DNA of 64,000 nt from Pedobacter sp. Leaf176. Lineage in GTDB: Bacteria; Bacteroidota; Bacteroidia; Sphingobacteriales; Sphingobacteriaceae. The translations under genes were made by a program, and so were the position numbers. Below the pieces are notes generated by a model. That model ran no database searches and had not been told where the DNA came from. It saw only the letters and a list, made by a program, of their open reading frames with translations. This document shows, one piece after another, positions 52,508 to 61,373 of this stretch. Position 1 is the stretch's first letter. Every line of letters starts with the position of its first letter. Where the stretch lies: assembly GCF_001424305.1 (NCBI RefSeq), contig NZ_LMPD01000003.1, positions 127,386 to 191,385 of the forward strand, in the 5' to 3' direction.

Positions 52508-53587
52508 TTAATCTACGCCGCCAATAATACCCAAATCTTCCAGCTTAGTCTCAACGCTTTCATCTGTACTTATTGATCCATCGGTATACATTCGCATCAT
52601 TTCTTCCGCTTGCTCCACCATATTTTTCGATCCGATGAAAATAGGTACACGCTGATGCAATTCGCTCGGATTAATGTCCAGGATGCGTTCGAAGCCAGTT
52701 GAAGCTTTCCCGCCCGCCTGCTCAATAATAAGCGCCATTGGATTACATTCATACAATAGCCTCAACTTACCATTTGGCGACCTGGAGGTAGTTGGATAAA
52801 TGTAAATCCCTCCTTTTATTAGGTTCCGGTGAATATCGCCAACCATCGAACCGATGTAACGGGAGGTGTAAGGACGCCTGGTCGCATCATCTTCAACCTG
52901 GCAGTATTTAAGGTATTTTTTAACGCCATCAGGAAAGTGCACATAATTGCCTTCGTTTATGGAATAAATATAACCTGTTTCCGGCATTTTCATATCGGGA
53001 TGCGACAGACAAAACTCCCCTATTGATGGATCTAAAGTAAACCCGTTTACGCCTTTTCCCGTAGTGTATACGAGCATGGTTGATGAACCGTAAATGATGT
53101 AACCGGCGGCTACCTGTGCGGTACCTTTCTGCAAAACATCATCCAAACCTGCTTTACCTTCAGTAGATTTGCGCCTGTAGATGGAAAATATGGTCCCAAC
53201 AGCTACATTTACATCTGTATTAGATGAGCCATCCAGGGGATCGATGCAAACAATGTATTTCGCATTTTGCGATACCGGCGATTCAATGTGGATCACATCG
53301 TCTTCTTCTTCAGTAGCCACTACACAACATTCCCCGCCACTTGTTAAAGCGGCTATGAATTGTTCGTTTGCATAAATATCCAGTTTCTTTTGTTCTTCAC
53401 CCTGTATATTTGTTGTCCCAACGTCCCCTAAAATATCAACTAAACCGGCCTTGTTGACCTCCCGGTTTACAATTTTGGCCGCAATGGCAATGTCGCGCAG
53501 CAGCCTCGATAATTCGCCTTTCGCATAAGGGAAATCGGCTTGTTTTTCTATAATAAATTGTCCTAATGTTTTGACCCCAAAAACCAT
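52508..53587 (-). CDS. fbp: Class 1 fructose-1,6-bisphosphatase
   Basis: 359 residues; gluconeogenic hydrolysis of fructose-1,6-bisphosphate in the cytoplasm. The metal-binding signature [20 protein letters not shown] is intact, as are the N-terminal helix [20 protein letters not shown], the substrate loop [20 protein letters not shown] and [15 protein letters not shown]. The C-terminus extends ~20 residues (IGGVD end) as in other Sphingobacteria. It is 19 bases after a YfcE-type phosphoesterase gene on the same strand. Confidence 0.96.
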   Translation of the reverse strand: MVFGVKTLGQFIIEKQADFPYAKGELSRLLRDIAIAAKIVNREVNKAGLVDILGDVGTTNIQGEEQKKLDIYANEQFIAALTSGGECCVVATEEEDDVIHIESPVSQNAKYIVCIDPLDGSSNTDVNVAVGTIFSIYRRKSTEGKAGLDDVLQKGTAQVAAGYIIYGSSTMLVYTTGKGVNGFTLDPSIGEFCLSHPDMKMPETGYIYSINEGNYVHFPDGVKKYLKYCQVEDDATRRPYTSRYIGSMVGDIHRNLIKGGIYIYPTTSRSPNGKLRLLYECNPMALIIEQAGGKASTGFERILDINPSELHQRVPIFIGSKNMVEQAEEMMRMYTDGSISTDESVETKLEDLGIIGGVD

Positions 53588-53606
53588 ACTTAGTGTATTT
53601 TTTACA

Positions 53607-54098
53607 TTATCTACCCGATAACTCTATAACCTCTAAGTTATGAATATTTTCATCAGTAATACAAAAACGAATTAAAGTTCTGACCTTATGCCAGCCGTGT
53701 TTACCAGCCGCACCGGGGTTTATATGTAATAATTTCAGTTTCTCATCGTACATTACCTTTAAGATATGCGAATGCCCGGTTATAAATAATTTAGGCGGCT
53801 TAGTGTAAATATCAGGCTTTACATAAGACGAATACTTACCAGGATAACCACCTATGTGGGTCATCCAAACATCAACTGCTTCGCAATTAAAACGATTCTG
53901 TTCAGGAAACTCTTGCCTGATTACTGCATCATCAATATTTCCGAATACGCCACGCAAAGGTTTAAAAGCCGATAAAGGCCCCGCCACATCCTGCCCAAAA
54001 TCGCCGGCATGCCAGATTTCATCACATTTTTCGAAGTGCTTAAAAACGCTTTCATCTAAATAACCATGGGTATCAGAAATTAACCCTATTGTCTTCAT
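53607..54098 (-). CDS. YfcE-type metallophosphoesterase
   Basis: 163 residues with the calcineurin-like core: [32 protein letters not shown] and ITGHSH...LHINPGAAG supply the two-metal ligands. The family hydrolyses phosphodiesters of uncertain physiological identity. Cytoplasmic. The gene immediately precedes fbp on the same strand with a 19-base gap, implying co-transcription. Confidence 0.92.
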   Translation of the reverse strand: MKTIGLISDTHGYLDESVFKHFEKCDEIWHAGDFGQDVAGPLSAFKPLRGVFGNIDDAVIRQEFPEQNRFNCEAVDVWMTHIGGYPGKYSSYVKPDIYTKPPKLFITGHSHILKVMYDEKLKLLHINPGAAGKHGWHKVRTLIRFCITDENIHNLEVIELSGR

Positions 54099-54241
54099 AT
54101 TTAAAGGTAAATTTTATTTTAGAAGCTTTATTTGCGCCATCAATCTATTAAAAGAACGGCCAAATAAATGAGTAAAAAAAACAACATAAATTCCGCCGGA
54201 ATGACGGATATTTAAGCAAATTTATTATACGATATTATCAT

Positions 54242-54955
54242 TCAAAAATTTAGAAAAAAATCCTTCAATAACATCTTATATTCTTCTGTGTGCACTTTAA
54301 GGGATTGATAAATATAAAATTTCCGTTCTAGCAAATCCATTTTTTCCTTGCTCAAACAAATCATCATTCTAAATGGAGGCTTACTTTCGTCAGAATGGAT
54401 ATAAATTTTTTCAGCGGCAAACAATTGAATTGTCAACCCAATTTCCTCAACTTGCCTTGCTTGCTTTAAAGGCAGGATTAACCATAATTTTCCATGATCC
54501 GATAAAATCGATTTTGATTTATTGATCAACATTTCGAAGAAATCTTCATCCGCGTGCCTCGCTATGCCTTTCCGCTTTTCCTCATTTTTTAAATCATTAA
54601 CAAAGAAAGGCGGGTTGGAAACGATTAAATCAAATTTTTCCACACCAATATAATGCTCAATTGCTACATGGCTAACACTTAACCGATTGCTGAATATGGA
54701 GTTTCTGAAATTTTTATCAGCAGCTTCAGCAGCTTGATAATCAATCTCTACAGCATGAACATCAGCCTCAGGGAAACGCTGTGCAAGCATCAATGCGACC
54801 ACCCCCGTGCCAGTTCCGATATCCAGAATTTTTTTGGGCATTTCATGATTCGACATCGCAGCAATCAAAACCCCATCTGTATTAATCTTCATCGCACAAC
54901 CAGCCTGGTTCACTTCGAATTGTTTGAACTTAAATACATCCCTGTTCACCTCCAT
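54242..54955 (-). CDS. trmN6: tRNA1(Val) (adenine(37)-N6)-methyltransferase
   Basis: 237 residues. Rossmann-fold methyltransferase with SAM motif ILDIGTGTGVVALMLAQRFP, acidic loop VHAVEIDYQAA and the N6-adenine catalytic motif SNPPFF. The N-terminal FKFKQFEVNQAGCAMKINTD and the C-terminal segments match the TrmN6 (YfiC) subfamily, which modifies A37 of tRNA-Val. Cytoplasmic, monocistronic. Confidence 0.92.
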   Translation of the reverse strand: MEVNRDVFKFKQFEVNQAGCAMKINTDGVLIAAMSNHEMPKKILDIGTGTGVVALMLAQRFPEADVHAVEIDYQAAEAADKNFRNSIFSNRLSVSHVAIEHYIGVEKFDLIVSNPPFFVNDLKNEEKRKGIARHADEDFFEMLINKSKSILSDHGKLWLILPLKQARQVEEIGLTIQLFAAEKIYIHSDESKPPFRMMICLSKEKMDLLERKFYIYQSLKVHTEEYKMLLKDFFLNF

Positions 54956-55202
54956 CGTCTTTTAATTTTTTATTATTGTAATGTTTTCAACATAATTTAA
55001 TTAATATATATTACTGAATATAAGCTCTTTACTAATTAAACAAACACAACACGAATACCAGAACGACTACTGTTAATAACTTCTACAAATCTGCGCTTTT
55101 AAAAATGCAAATCACGAACTAAATTTGATTGAGCAATTTGAATGAACTGCGTTTTAAACCGGGCTTTGAATTGTGAAAAGTAAATGTACTCGATCGGTAT
55201 TT

Positions 55203-55233
55203 AAGTAGCCAACAATTTCATTGTTGGCTACTT
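55203..55233 (-). terminator. Perfect hairpin downstream of the VOC gene
   Basis: A 14-bp perfect stem (55203-55216 with 55220-55233) and a 3-base loop lie 11 bases past the VOC stop. T-rich sequence is clearer on the plus side, so it may act in both directions. Confidence 0.65.
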
Positions 55234-55243
55234 TGTTTTGAAT

Positions 55244-55627
55244 CTATTTCTCGTAAAGCTCTAATGGCAATCCGTCCGGATCTGAAAAAAATGTAAATCG
55301 CTTTCCGGTAAGCTCATCTACCCTGATATTTTCGGTTGTAATGCCTTGCTGGTTTAAGCGTTTGATCTCTTCTTCAATAGCATCAACCTCAAAAGCCAGA
55401 TGACGCAAACCCCGCGCTTCCGGATGTGAGGGCCGTTCAGGGGGATTTTCAAAAGAGAAAAGTTCTATCTGGTAAAGTTCATTGATGGCTAAATCCAGTT
55501 TATAGGATTTCCTTTCTGCCCGGTAAAATTCGCTTACAATATTTAGCCCCAACTTATTAACATAAAAATCTTTTGATCTTTCGTAATCGGAACAAATAAT
55601 AGCGATATGATGGATTCGGTTAAACAT
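55244..55627 (-). CDS. VOC-family metalloenzyme (glyoxalase-like)
   Basis: 127 residues forming one vicinal-oxygen-chelate unit. Metal ligands are suggested by the starting HHIAII, the E in QIELFSF, the H in LRHLAFEV and the terminal E in PLELYE. The sequence is close to the YaeR/GloA2-type subfamily of lactoylglutathione-lyase-like proteins. Its substrate is unproven. Monocistronic. Confidence 0.9.
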   Translation of the reverse strand: MFNRIHHIAIICSDYERSKDFYVNKLGLNIVSEFYRAERKSYKLDLAINELYQIELFSFENPPERPSHPEARGLRHLAFEVDAIEEEIKRLNQQGITTENIRVDELTGKRFTFFSDPDGLPLELYEK

Positions 55628-55630
55628 TGT

Positions 55631-55850
55631 TTACTGAATGAGTGAATTATTGATCGATAGAATGAATGGTTGAATAAAGACAAAGTTGCAAAATATCCTT
55701 AGGAGTTAATTAAAATTATTTTACCATTTACCATCCTTTAATTCAACATGCACTCACTCAAAATTCGATAATTCCATCATTCGCTAATTCTACCATTATA
55801 TTTTGACATTCAATCATTCAAAATTCTATTATTCAATCCTTCCACTACAC
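55631..55850. repeat. Short GAATGA/TCATTC-type repeats flanking the purL promoter region
   Basis: The gap between the VOC and purL genes contains many copies of ATTCAATCATTC-like motifs on the right (e.g. 55744-55850) and GAATGA/TGAATTATTGA-like motifs on the left (55634-55675), mutually inverted. The units are imperfect. They resemble simple intergenic repeats of Sphingobacteriaceae and could form a long weak hairpin. Confidence 0.5.
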
Positions 55851-55898
55851 CAGTTTTTTCATTTTAAAAAGCTATTTTTGCAGCTTCAAAAAAAAAGC

Positions 55899-58800
55899 AT
55901 GATTCATTTCTTCTCTAGTCATCCTGATCCTGTCGAAGGGCAATCCCAGGTGGTTTTTGTTTTACAAACAAACAACAGCCTATCAGCAACTGATGTAACA
56001 AAACTTGAATGGTTATTCGGAGGTGCCAAACTGCAAAGTGAAGCACATTTGAATGGTTTTTATGTTGGTCCGCGGGCTGCAATGATAACACCATGGAGTA
56101 CAAATGCCGTTGAAATTACCCAGAATATGGCGATTCAAGGCATCATCAGGATTGAAGAATTCAAAAAGGTTGCTGAAGATTTTTCGGACTACGATCCCAT
56201 GCTTTCTCAGAAATATGATGGACTTACGCAGGACATTTACACCATTGATATTAAGCCTGAACCGATAATAGAAATATCAGATATCGCTGCCTACAACAAA
56301 CAGGAAGGCCTGTCTTTAAGTGATGAAGAAGTAGACTATCTGAATTCCCTGGCTGAAAGATTAAAAAGACCTTTAACGGATTCTGAAGTTTTTGGCTTCT
56401 CGCAAGTGAACTCAGAACATTGCCGCCATAAAATTTTCAATGGTAGATTTGTAATTGATGGCGTGGAACAAAGCACATCCCTGTTTAAATTAATCCGTAA
56501 AACATCCGAAGAAAATCCGAACGATATTGTTTCGGCCTATAAAGATAACGTTGCCTTTATAAAAGGGCCTGTAGTCCAGCAATTTGCACCGAAACGGGCA
56601 GATGAACCTGATTATTATGCCACAAGCGATTTTGAATCTGTTATTTCCTTAAAAGCAGAGACCCACAACTTCCCAACAACCGTTGAACCATTTAACGGTG
56701 CTGCAACCGGTTCGGGTGGTGAAATCAGGGATCGCCTGGCCGGCGGACAAGGCTCTTTACCTTTAGCAGGAACAGCCGTTTATATGACGGCACTTTCACG
56801 TTTAGAAGGAGGCCGCGAATGGGAAAAGGGCATGGAAGAAAGGCAGTGGCTGTATCAAACACCAATGGATATCCTGATAAAGGCATCGAACGGTGCAACC
56901 GATTTTGGAAATAAATTCGGTCAGCCCTTAATAACCGGTTCTGTTTTAACCTTCGAACACGAAGAGAACGACCGCAAATTAGGTTTTGATAAAGTGATAA
57001 TGCTTGCCGGCGGTATTGGCTATGGTAAAGCCAGTCAGGCAAAAAAACAGAAACCGCAGGAAGGCGATAACATTGTTGTGCTTGGTGGCGAAAATTATAG
57101 AATCGGAATGGGTGGCGCAGCGGTTTCATCTGCCGACACAGGAGAACATACTTCCGGCATTGAGTTAAATGCCATTCAACGCTCCAACCCGGAAATGCAA
57201 AAAAGGGCTGCAAATGCTGTTCGTGGCATGGTGGAGAGTAATCACAATACAATTGTTTCCATTCATGATCACGGTGCTGGCGGACACTTAAACTGCTTAT
57301 CCGAATTGGTGGAAGAAACCGGTGGTTTAATTGATCTGGATAAACTGCCTGTGGGCGACCCTACCCTTTCAGCGAAAGAAATTATTGGAAACGAATCCCA
57401 GGAACGTATGGGATTGGTTATCGGAAACGAGCACATCGAAACGCTGCAAAAAATTGCCGATCGGGAGCGCTCACCAATGTACAGGGTTGGTAAGGTAACT
57501 GGCGATCATCGCTTCACTTTTAAATCCGCAAGCAGCGGAATCAAACCAATGGACCTAGAACTGAAAGACATGTTCGGCAGTTCTCCAAAGGTGGTTATGG
57601 AAGATAAAAAGCTGGATAGAAAATATGAGGCTTTATCTTATCAAACCGAAAAACTGAACGATTATCTATTAAGTGTACTTCAATTAGAAGCGGTTGCATC
57701 GAAAGACTGGCTCACGAACAAAGTAGATCGTTGCGTTGGTGGTCGCGTAGCAAAACAACAAACCGCCGGACCGCTGCAATTGCCTTTAAATAACTGCGGT
57801 GTGATGGCGCTGGATTTTCAGGGTAAAGAAGGGATTGCTACATCAGTGGGCCACGCACCGGTTTCGGCTTTAATTGATCCGGCTGCCGGAAGCAGAATTG
57901 CCATTGCAGAATCGCTGTCTAACATCGTTTGGGCACCGCTGAAAGATGGCTTAAAAAGTGTTTCGCTTTCTGCAAACTGGATGTGGGCTTGTAAAAATGA
58001 AGGTGAAGATGCAAGGTTATACGAAGCTGTTAAGGCTTGTTCTGATTTTGCCATCGATTTAGGAATCAACATCCCAACGGGGAAAGATTCTTTATCGATG
58101 AAACAAAAATATGCAGATGGCGATGTGATTGCACCCGGAACCGTTATTATCTCTGCGGGTGGTAATTGTGATGACATCACGAAAGTTGTAGAGCCCGTGC
58201 TTCAAAAAGATGGCGGCTCTATTTACTACATCAACCTTTCTAACGACAGCTATAAACTAGGTGGTTCCTCCTTTGCGCAGATATTGAATAAAGTAGGTAC
58301 AGAAACACCTGATGTAAAGGATGCGGCGAAATTTAAAAAAGCATTTAACACCATCCAGCAACTAATTAAAGAAGATAAGATACAGGCCGGACACGATATC
58401 GGTAGTGGTGGTTTAATTACTACGCTATTGGAGATGTGTTTTGCAGATAACGATTTGGCCGCAGTTATTAACCTTTCTGTTTTAAAAGAAAGTGATTTAA
58501 TTAAAGTTTTATTCGCTGAAAACATTGGAATAGTTTTCCAGGCCGATGCTTCTGTTGAACAAACGCTTGCAGCAAATGACGTTGAGTTTCATAAGATAGG
58601 TCGTCCTATTGATGGAAATCAACTGCAAATCGTTCATAGCGATACAGCCTACAACTTCAACATAAGTGAATTACGCGATATATGGTTTAAAACTTCATAC
58701 TTGTTAGATAAGAAACAAAGCGGACCTGTCAAAGCTAAAGAACGTTTCGACAACTATAAAAACCAGGCGTTGAAATACACTTTCCCATCTCATTTTGATG

Positions 58801-59588
58801 GAAAGAAACCTATTATCGATACAACCAAGCCAAAACCTAAGGCAGCCGTAATCCGTGAAAAAGGAAGTAATTCCGAACGCGAATTGGCTAATGCGATGTT
58901 TTTAGCGGGTTTCGATGTTAAGGATGTGCACATGACGGATTTAATTTCGGGCAGGGAAACGCTTGAAGACATTCAGTTCATCGGCGCTGTAGGTGGTTTC
59001 TCTAACTCTGATGTTTTAGGTTCGGCTAAAGGCTGGGCGGGAGCATTTATGTACAACGAAACCGCAAGAATTGCTTTAGAAAAATTCTTCGCCCGTCCGG
59101 ATACGCTTTCTGTTGGTGTTTGTAATGGTTGCCAGCTCTTTGTTGAGCTTGGCTTAATTAATAAAGACCATGAAGAAAAACCAAAGATGCTGCATAACGA
59201 AAGTAACAAGCACGAAAGTATTTTCACTTCATTAACGGTAGCAGAAAACAATTCTGTAATGCTTTCAACGTTAGCCGGTAGCACGTTAGGCGTTTGGGTA
59301 TCACATGGTGAAGGCAGATTCAGCCTGCCATACACGGAAGATAAATATAGCATTGTTGCAAAATATGCGTACGAAAGCTATCCTGCAAGTCCGAATGGTT
59401 CTGATTACAATACCGCGATGCTATGCGATACAACCGGCCGTCACCTGGTTATGATGCCGCACATCGAACGTTCATTGTTCCAATGGCATTGGGCAAATTA
59501 CCCTAAAGGCCGTAAAGATGAGGTTTCGCCGTGGATGGAAGCATTTGTGAACGCCAGAAAATGGGTTGAAGATATGACAGAGGCATAA
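55899..59588 (+). CDS. purL: Phosphoribosylformylglycinamidine synthase (large, single-chain)
   Basis: 1229 residues; fourth step of purine synthesis, FGAR to FGAM with glutamine and ATP. ATG 55899 is chosen because MIHFF is the usual start in relatives; an upstream ATG adds 32 unrelated residues. An N-terminal PurS-like domain is followed by two AIRS-type halves (SEHCRHKIFNG, KAETHNFPTTVEPFNGAATG, HDHGAGG, GHDIGSGG). The C-terminal glutaminase has its nucleophile in GVCNGCQLFVELG (~1074) and the His-Glu pair in MPHIERSLF. Residues 6-17 (SSHPDPVEGQSQ) look inserted and correspond to a dispersed repeat. A strong terminator follows. Confidence 0.96.
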   Translation: MIHFFSSHPDPVEGQSQVVFVLQTNNSLSATDVTKLEWLFGGAKLQSEAHLNGFYVGPRAAMITPWSTNAVEITQNMAIQGIIRIEEFKKVAEDFSDYDPMLSQKYDGLTQDIYTIDIKPEPIIEISDIAAYNKQEGLSLSDEEVDYLNSLAERLKRPLTDSEVFGFSQVNSEHCRHKIFNGRFVIDGVEQSTSLFKLIRKTSEENPNDIVSAYKDNVAFIKGPVVQQFAPKRADEPDYYATSDFESVISLKAETHNFPTTVEPFNGAATGSGGEIRDRLAGGQGSLPLAGTAVYMTALSRLEGGREWEKGMEERQWLYQTPMDILIKASNGATDFGNKFGQPLITGSVLTFEHEENDRKLGFDKVIMLAGGIGYGKASQAKKQKPQEGDNIVVLGGENYRIGMGGAAVSSADTGEHTSGIELNAIQRSNPEMQKRAANAVRGMVESNHNTIVSIHDHGAGGHLNCLSELVEETGGLIDLDKLPVGDPTLSAKEIIGNESQERMGLVIGNEHIETLQKIADRERSPMYRVGKVTGDHRFTFKSASSGIKPMDLELKDMFGSSPKVVMEDKKLDRKYEALSYQTEKLNDYLLSVLQLEAVASKDWLTNKVDRCVGGRVAKQQTAGPLQLPLNNCGVMALDFQGKEGIATSVGHAPVSALIDPAAGSRIAIAESLSNIVWAPLKDGLKSVSLSANWMWACKNEGEDARLYEAVKACSDFAIDLGINIPTGKDSLSMKQKYADGDVIAPGTVIISAGGNCDDITKVVEPVLQKDGGSIYYINLSNDSYKLGGSSFAQILNKVGTETPDVKDAAKFKKAFNTIQQLIKEDKIQAGHDIGSGGLITTLLEMCFADNDLAAVINLSVLKESDLIKVLFAENIGIVFQADASVEQTLAANDVEFHKIGRPIDGNQLQIVHSDTAYNFNISELRDIWFKTSYLLDKKQSGPVKAKERFDNYKNQALKYTFPSHFDGKKPIIDTTKPKPKAAVIREKGSNSERELANAMFLAGFDVKDVHMTDLISGRETLEDIQFIGAVGGFSNSDVLGSAKGWAGAFMYNETARIALEKFFARPDTLSVGVCNGCQLFVELGLINKDHEEKPKMLHNESNKHESIFTSLTVAENNSVMLSTLAGSTLGVWVSHGEGRFSLPYTEDKYSIVAKYAYESYPASPNGSDYNTAMLCDTTGRHLVMMPHIERSLFQWHWANYPKGRKDEVSPWMEAFVNARKWVEDMTEA
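55918..55941 (+). repeat. Dispersed-repeat segment inside the purL N-terminus
   Basis: The bases here (GTCATCCTGATCCTGTCGAA then GGGC) closely resemble the intergenic element often written cttcgacaggctcaggatgac in reverse, common in Bacteroidota genomes. In frame it encodes SHPDPVEG, a stretch with no counterpart in the PurL N-termini I recall. Confidence 0.55.
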
Positions 59589-59611
59589 TACCAGAATATT
59601 TTGAATTTTCG

Positions 59612-59645
59612 AAAAGGCTTAAGTTTTCCACTTAAGCCTTTTTTT
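59612..59645 (+). terminator. Rho-independent terminator of purL
   Basis: AAAAGGCTTAAG (59612-59623) pairs with CTTAAGCCTTTT (59631-59642) across a 7-base loop, and the T run continues to 59645. It begins 23 bases after the purL stop. Confidence 0.88.
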
Positions 59646-59680
59646 GTCGAACGCTCTATCAAATCCATTAAAACCTCGCC

Positions 59681-59710
59681 GTTCGACATGTTCCGAAGGG
59701 CATGTCGAAC
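59681..59710. repeat. Perfect inverted repeat GTTCGACATG/CATGTCGAAC
   Basis: Ten-base arms (59681-59690, 59701-59710) around TTCCGAAGGG. The sequence shares CGAAGGGCA and TGTCGAA with the element inside purL, so both may belong to one dispersed family. Confidence 0.65.
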
Positions 59711-59754
59711 ACACTAATAACCTAGTAACTAAAGCCAGAATTTTATTTCCTTCC

Positions 59755-59945
59755 CGTCATTCTCGCGCAGGCGGAAATCTTAAAGCACTATGAAATAGCA
59801 TTAGAATTCCCAAAACCGCTGTCAGAAATGTTCCGCAGCATAAGTTAAATAGCAAGTTGCTTCAAAATTAGAATCTACAATTAAGGCCCATTTTTTTGTT
59901 TAGTTGTCGTCATTCTCGCGCAGGCGGGAATCTTAATGCACTATA
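59755..59945. repeat. Two copies of a REP-like 38-base element
   Basis: Copies at 59755-59792 and 59908-59945 agree at all but three positions over CGTCATTCTCGCGCAGGCGG and the following 18 bases. The second copy contains a hairpin, ATTCTCGC GCAG GCGGGAAT, with one wobble pair. This GC-rich unit contrasts with the AT-rich surroundings and is a typical mobile REP-type intergenic repeat. The rest of the 59589-59973 gap holds no gene. Confidence 0.7.
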
Positions 59946-59973
59946 CAATCTTTTTTGCTACAACCTCTTTCAT

Positions 59974-60321
59974 TTAAATCCCCGCAACATCCTTCCGCAC
60001 TTCGTTTCGCCAGGATAAGCCAAACTTCTTATCCAGATAACCGGCTACAATTCTATTATAATCATCAATTGAAATATTTGAAGGCATCACGCAGCCGAAA
60101 TCGGAATACTTCAAACGATATTTCTTTTCAAACACCTCCTGCCCTTTTCTGTAAGTTGATACAATACCGCCTCTCAAAAGGAATTTTAAATTCCCGGCTT
60201 TTATATCCGCGGTAGCAAGTTTCCTGCTGTACACTTTAGCGGTATCGGCATAGTTTACTTCCGAAGCTCTAATTTTATTAAATGCAAGTAATGCAATCAA
60301 TAGGATTAATATACTTTTCAT
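59974..60321 (-). CDS. Small secreted protein of unknown function
   Basis: 115 residues with a signal peptide (MKSILILLIALLAFNKIRAS). The mature part contains FEKKYRLKYSDFGCVMPSNI and ends FGLSWRNEVRKDVAGI, a pattern I associate with an uncharacterised Bacteroidota family of short periplasmic proteins. It lies 12 bases after the TonB gene and is probably co-transcribed with it. No function can be assigned. Confidence 0.7.
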   Translation of the reverse strand: MKSILILLIALLAFNKIRASEVNYADTAKVYSRKLATADIKAGNLKFLLRGGIVSTYRKGQEVFEKKYRLKYSDFGCVMPSNISIDDYNRIVAGYLDKKFGLSWRNEVRKDVAGI

Positions 60322-60333
60322 GGGTAGATTATT

Positions 60334-61173
60334 TTAATTGGCCAGGGTAAAACTAATAGGCATGTTATACCGTACACGAACAGGTGTACCTTTATTCTTT
60401 CCCGGTTTCCACAATGGCGATTTTTTAATCACTTTCATTGCTTCTTCATCACAACCGAATCCAATGCCTTTTACCAGCGTTACGTTACTTATTGAGCCAT
60501 CTTTCTCTACTACGAAGCTAATAAACACCTTACCCTGATGATTGGCATCTTGTGCCTCGTAGGGATACCTTAAATTTCTCTGAATATATTTAGCCCAGGC
60601 TTTCATGCCGCCTTCGAATTCAGGGTATTCATCTACGCCAGGCAAATCGACTACCTCATTTCCGGTAGCGGTACCGGTTTCTGTACCCTTTGTCTCTGCA
60701 TTTCCGTTACCTGTATTTGTATTGACAACCAGATCGGGTTTAATTACACCATCCTGCGTTTTATCGCTTATAACGGCATCCTGCATATCTTTCATTGTTG
60801 GTGGTTCAGGCAAATCAACTTTATCTACAACGACAATATTCGAAGGAACAGCAACTGTTTTAACTTTTACCGGCTCCGCTTTTTCGGGTGCTACTTTCTT
60901 TTCGGGTTCCGGTGTTTTCATACTGTGAATTACATCGTCTAAAACAATTGTTTTTGAAACAGGTGTAGCAACCATTTCTTCCGGAAACAACTTATCATAA
61001 ACCATCGGACTTACAAAAAACAGGACGAAAGCACTGCTGGCTATCAGTAACGATTTATTTAAAATTGAAGAGGATTGCGATCTAAGTGCATAAGCACCAT
61101 AGCTTTTGTTTCTTCCGGAGAATACAATATCGAGCCACTCGGTTTTGTAAACATTAATTGATGAGTTGAACAT
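60334..61173 (-). CDS. TonB-family energy transducer
   Basis: 279 residues from the preferred start at 61173 (MFNSSINVYKTEWLDIVFSG), which gives the standard Bacteroidota TonB N-terminus FSGRNKSYGAYALR; an ATG 45 bases upstream is unlikely. One membrane anchor at ~40-60 (SLLIASSAFVLFFVSPMVY), a proline/valine/lysine-rich periplasmic spacer (~75-185), and a C-terminal TonB domain (YPEFEGGMKAWAKYIQRNLR, GKVFISFVVEKDGSISNVTL, CDEEAMKVIKKSPLWKPG). It transfers proton-motive force to TonB-dependent receptors such as those in this window. Confidence 0.92.
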   Translation of the reverse strand: MFNSSINVYKTEWLDIVFSGRNKSYGAYALRSQSSSILNKSLLIASSAFVLFFVSPMVYDKLFPEEMVATPVSKTIVLDDVIHSMKTPEPEKKVAPEKAEPVKVKTVAVPSNIVVVDKVDLPEPPTMKDMQDAVISDKTQDGVIKPDLVVNTNTGNGNAETKGTETGTATGNEVVDLPGVDEYPEFEGGMKAWAKYIQRNLRYPYEAQDANHQGKVFISFVVEKDGSISNVTLVKGIGFGCDEEAMKVIKKSPLWKPGKNKGTPVRVRYNMPISFTLAN

Positions 61174-61345
61174 AGTTTTCGTTTTTATACCATGATGTAT
61201 AAAACTTAACGATTCCATAAAGCGCCAAACAATCTAAAATATTTATCAAAAATGAAATTTATATCCCAAAAACATTTTCATATTTCATTTTTGATAATTT
61301 TTATTTATTTAACCAAAATGTTTCATAAAAATTGAGAAAATATAG

Positions 61346-61353
61346 TATTTTTG
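61346..61353 (+). promoter_or_regulatory. -7 promoter element of glutamine synthetase III gene
   Basis: TATTTTTG matches TANNTTTG exactly and lies 20 bases before ATG 61374, implying a short leader and excluding the upstream in-frame start at 61332. No clear -33 TTG box at the standard distance. Confidence 0.5.
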
Positions 61354-61373
61354 ACAAAAAACATAACAAATTA

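Noticed and set aside
59681..59945. CRISPR array as an explanation for the repeats after purL
   Set aside because: Only two copies of the 38-base unit with non-spacer-like separation, and no cas genes in the window.
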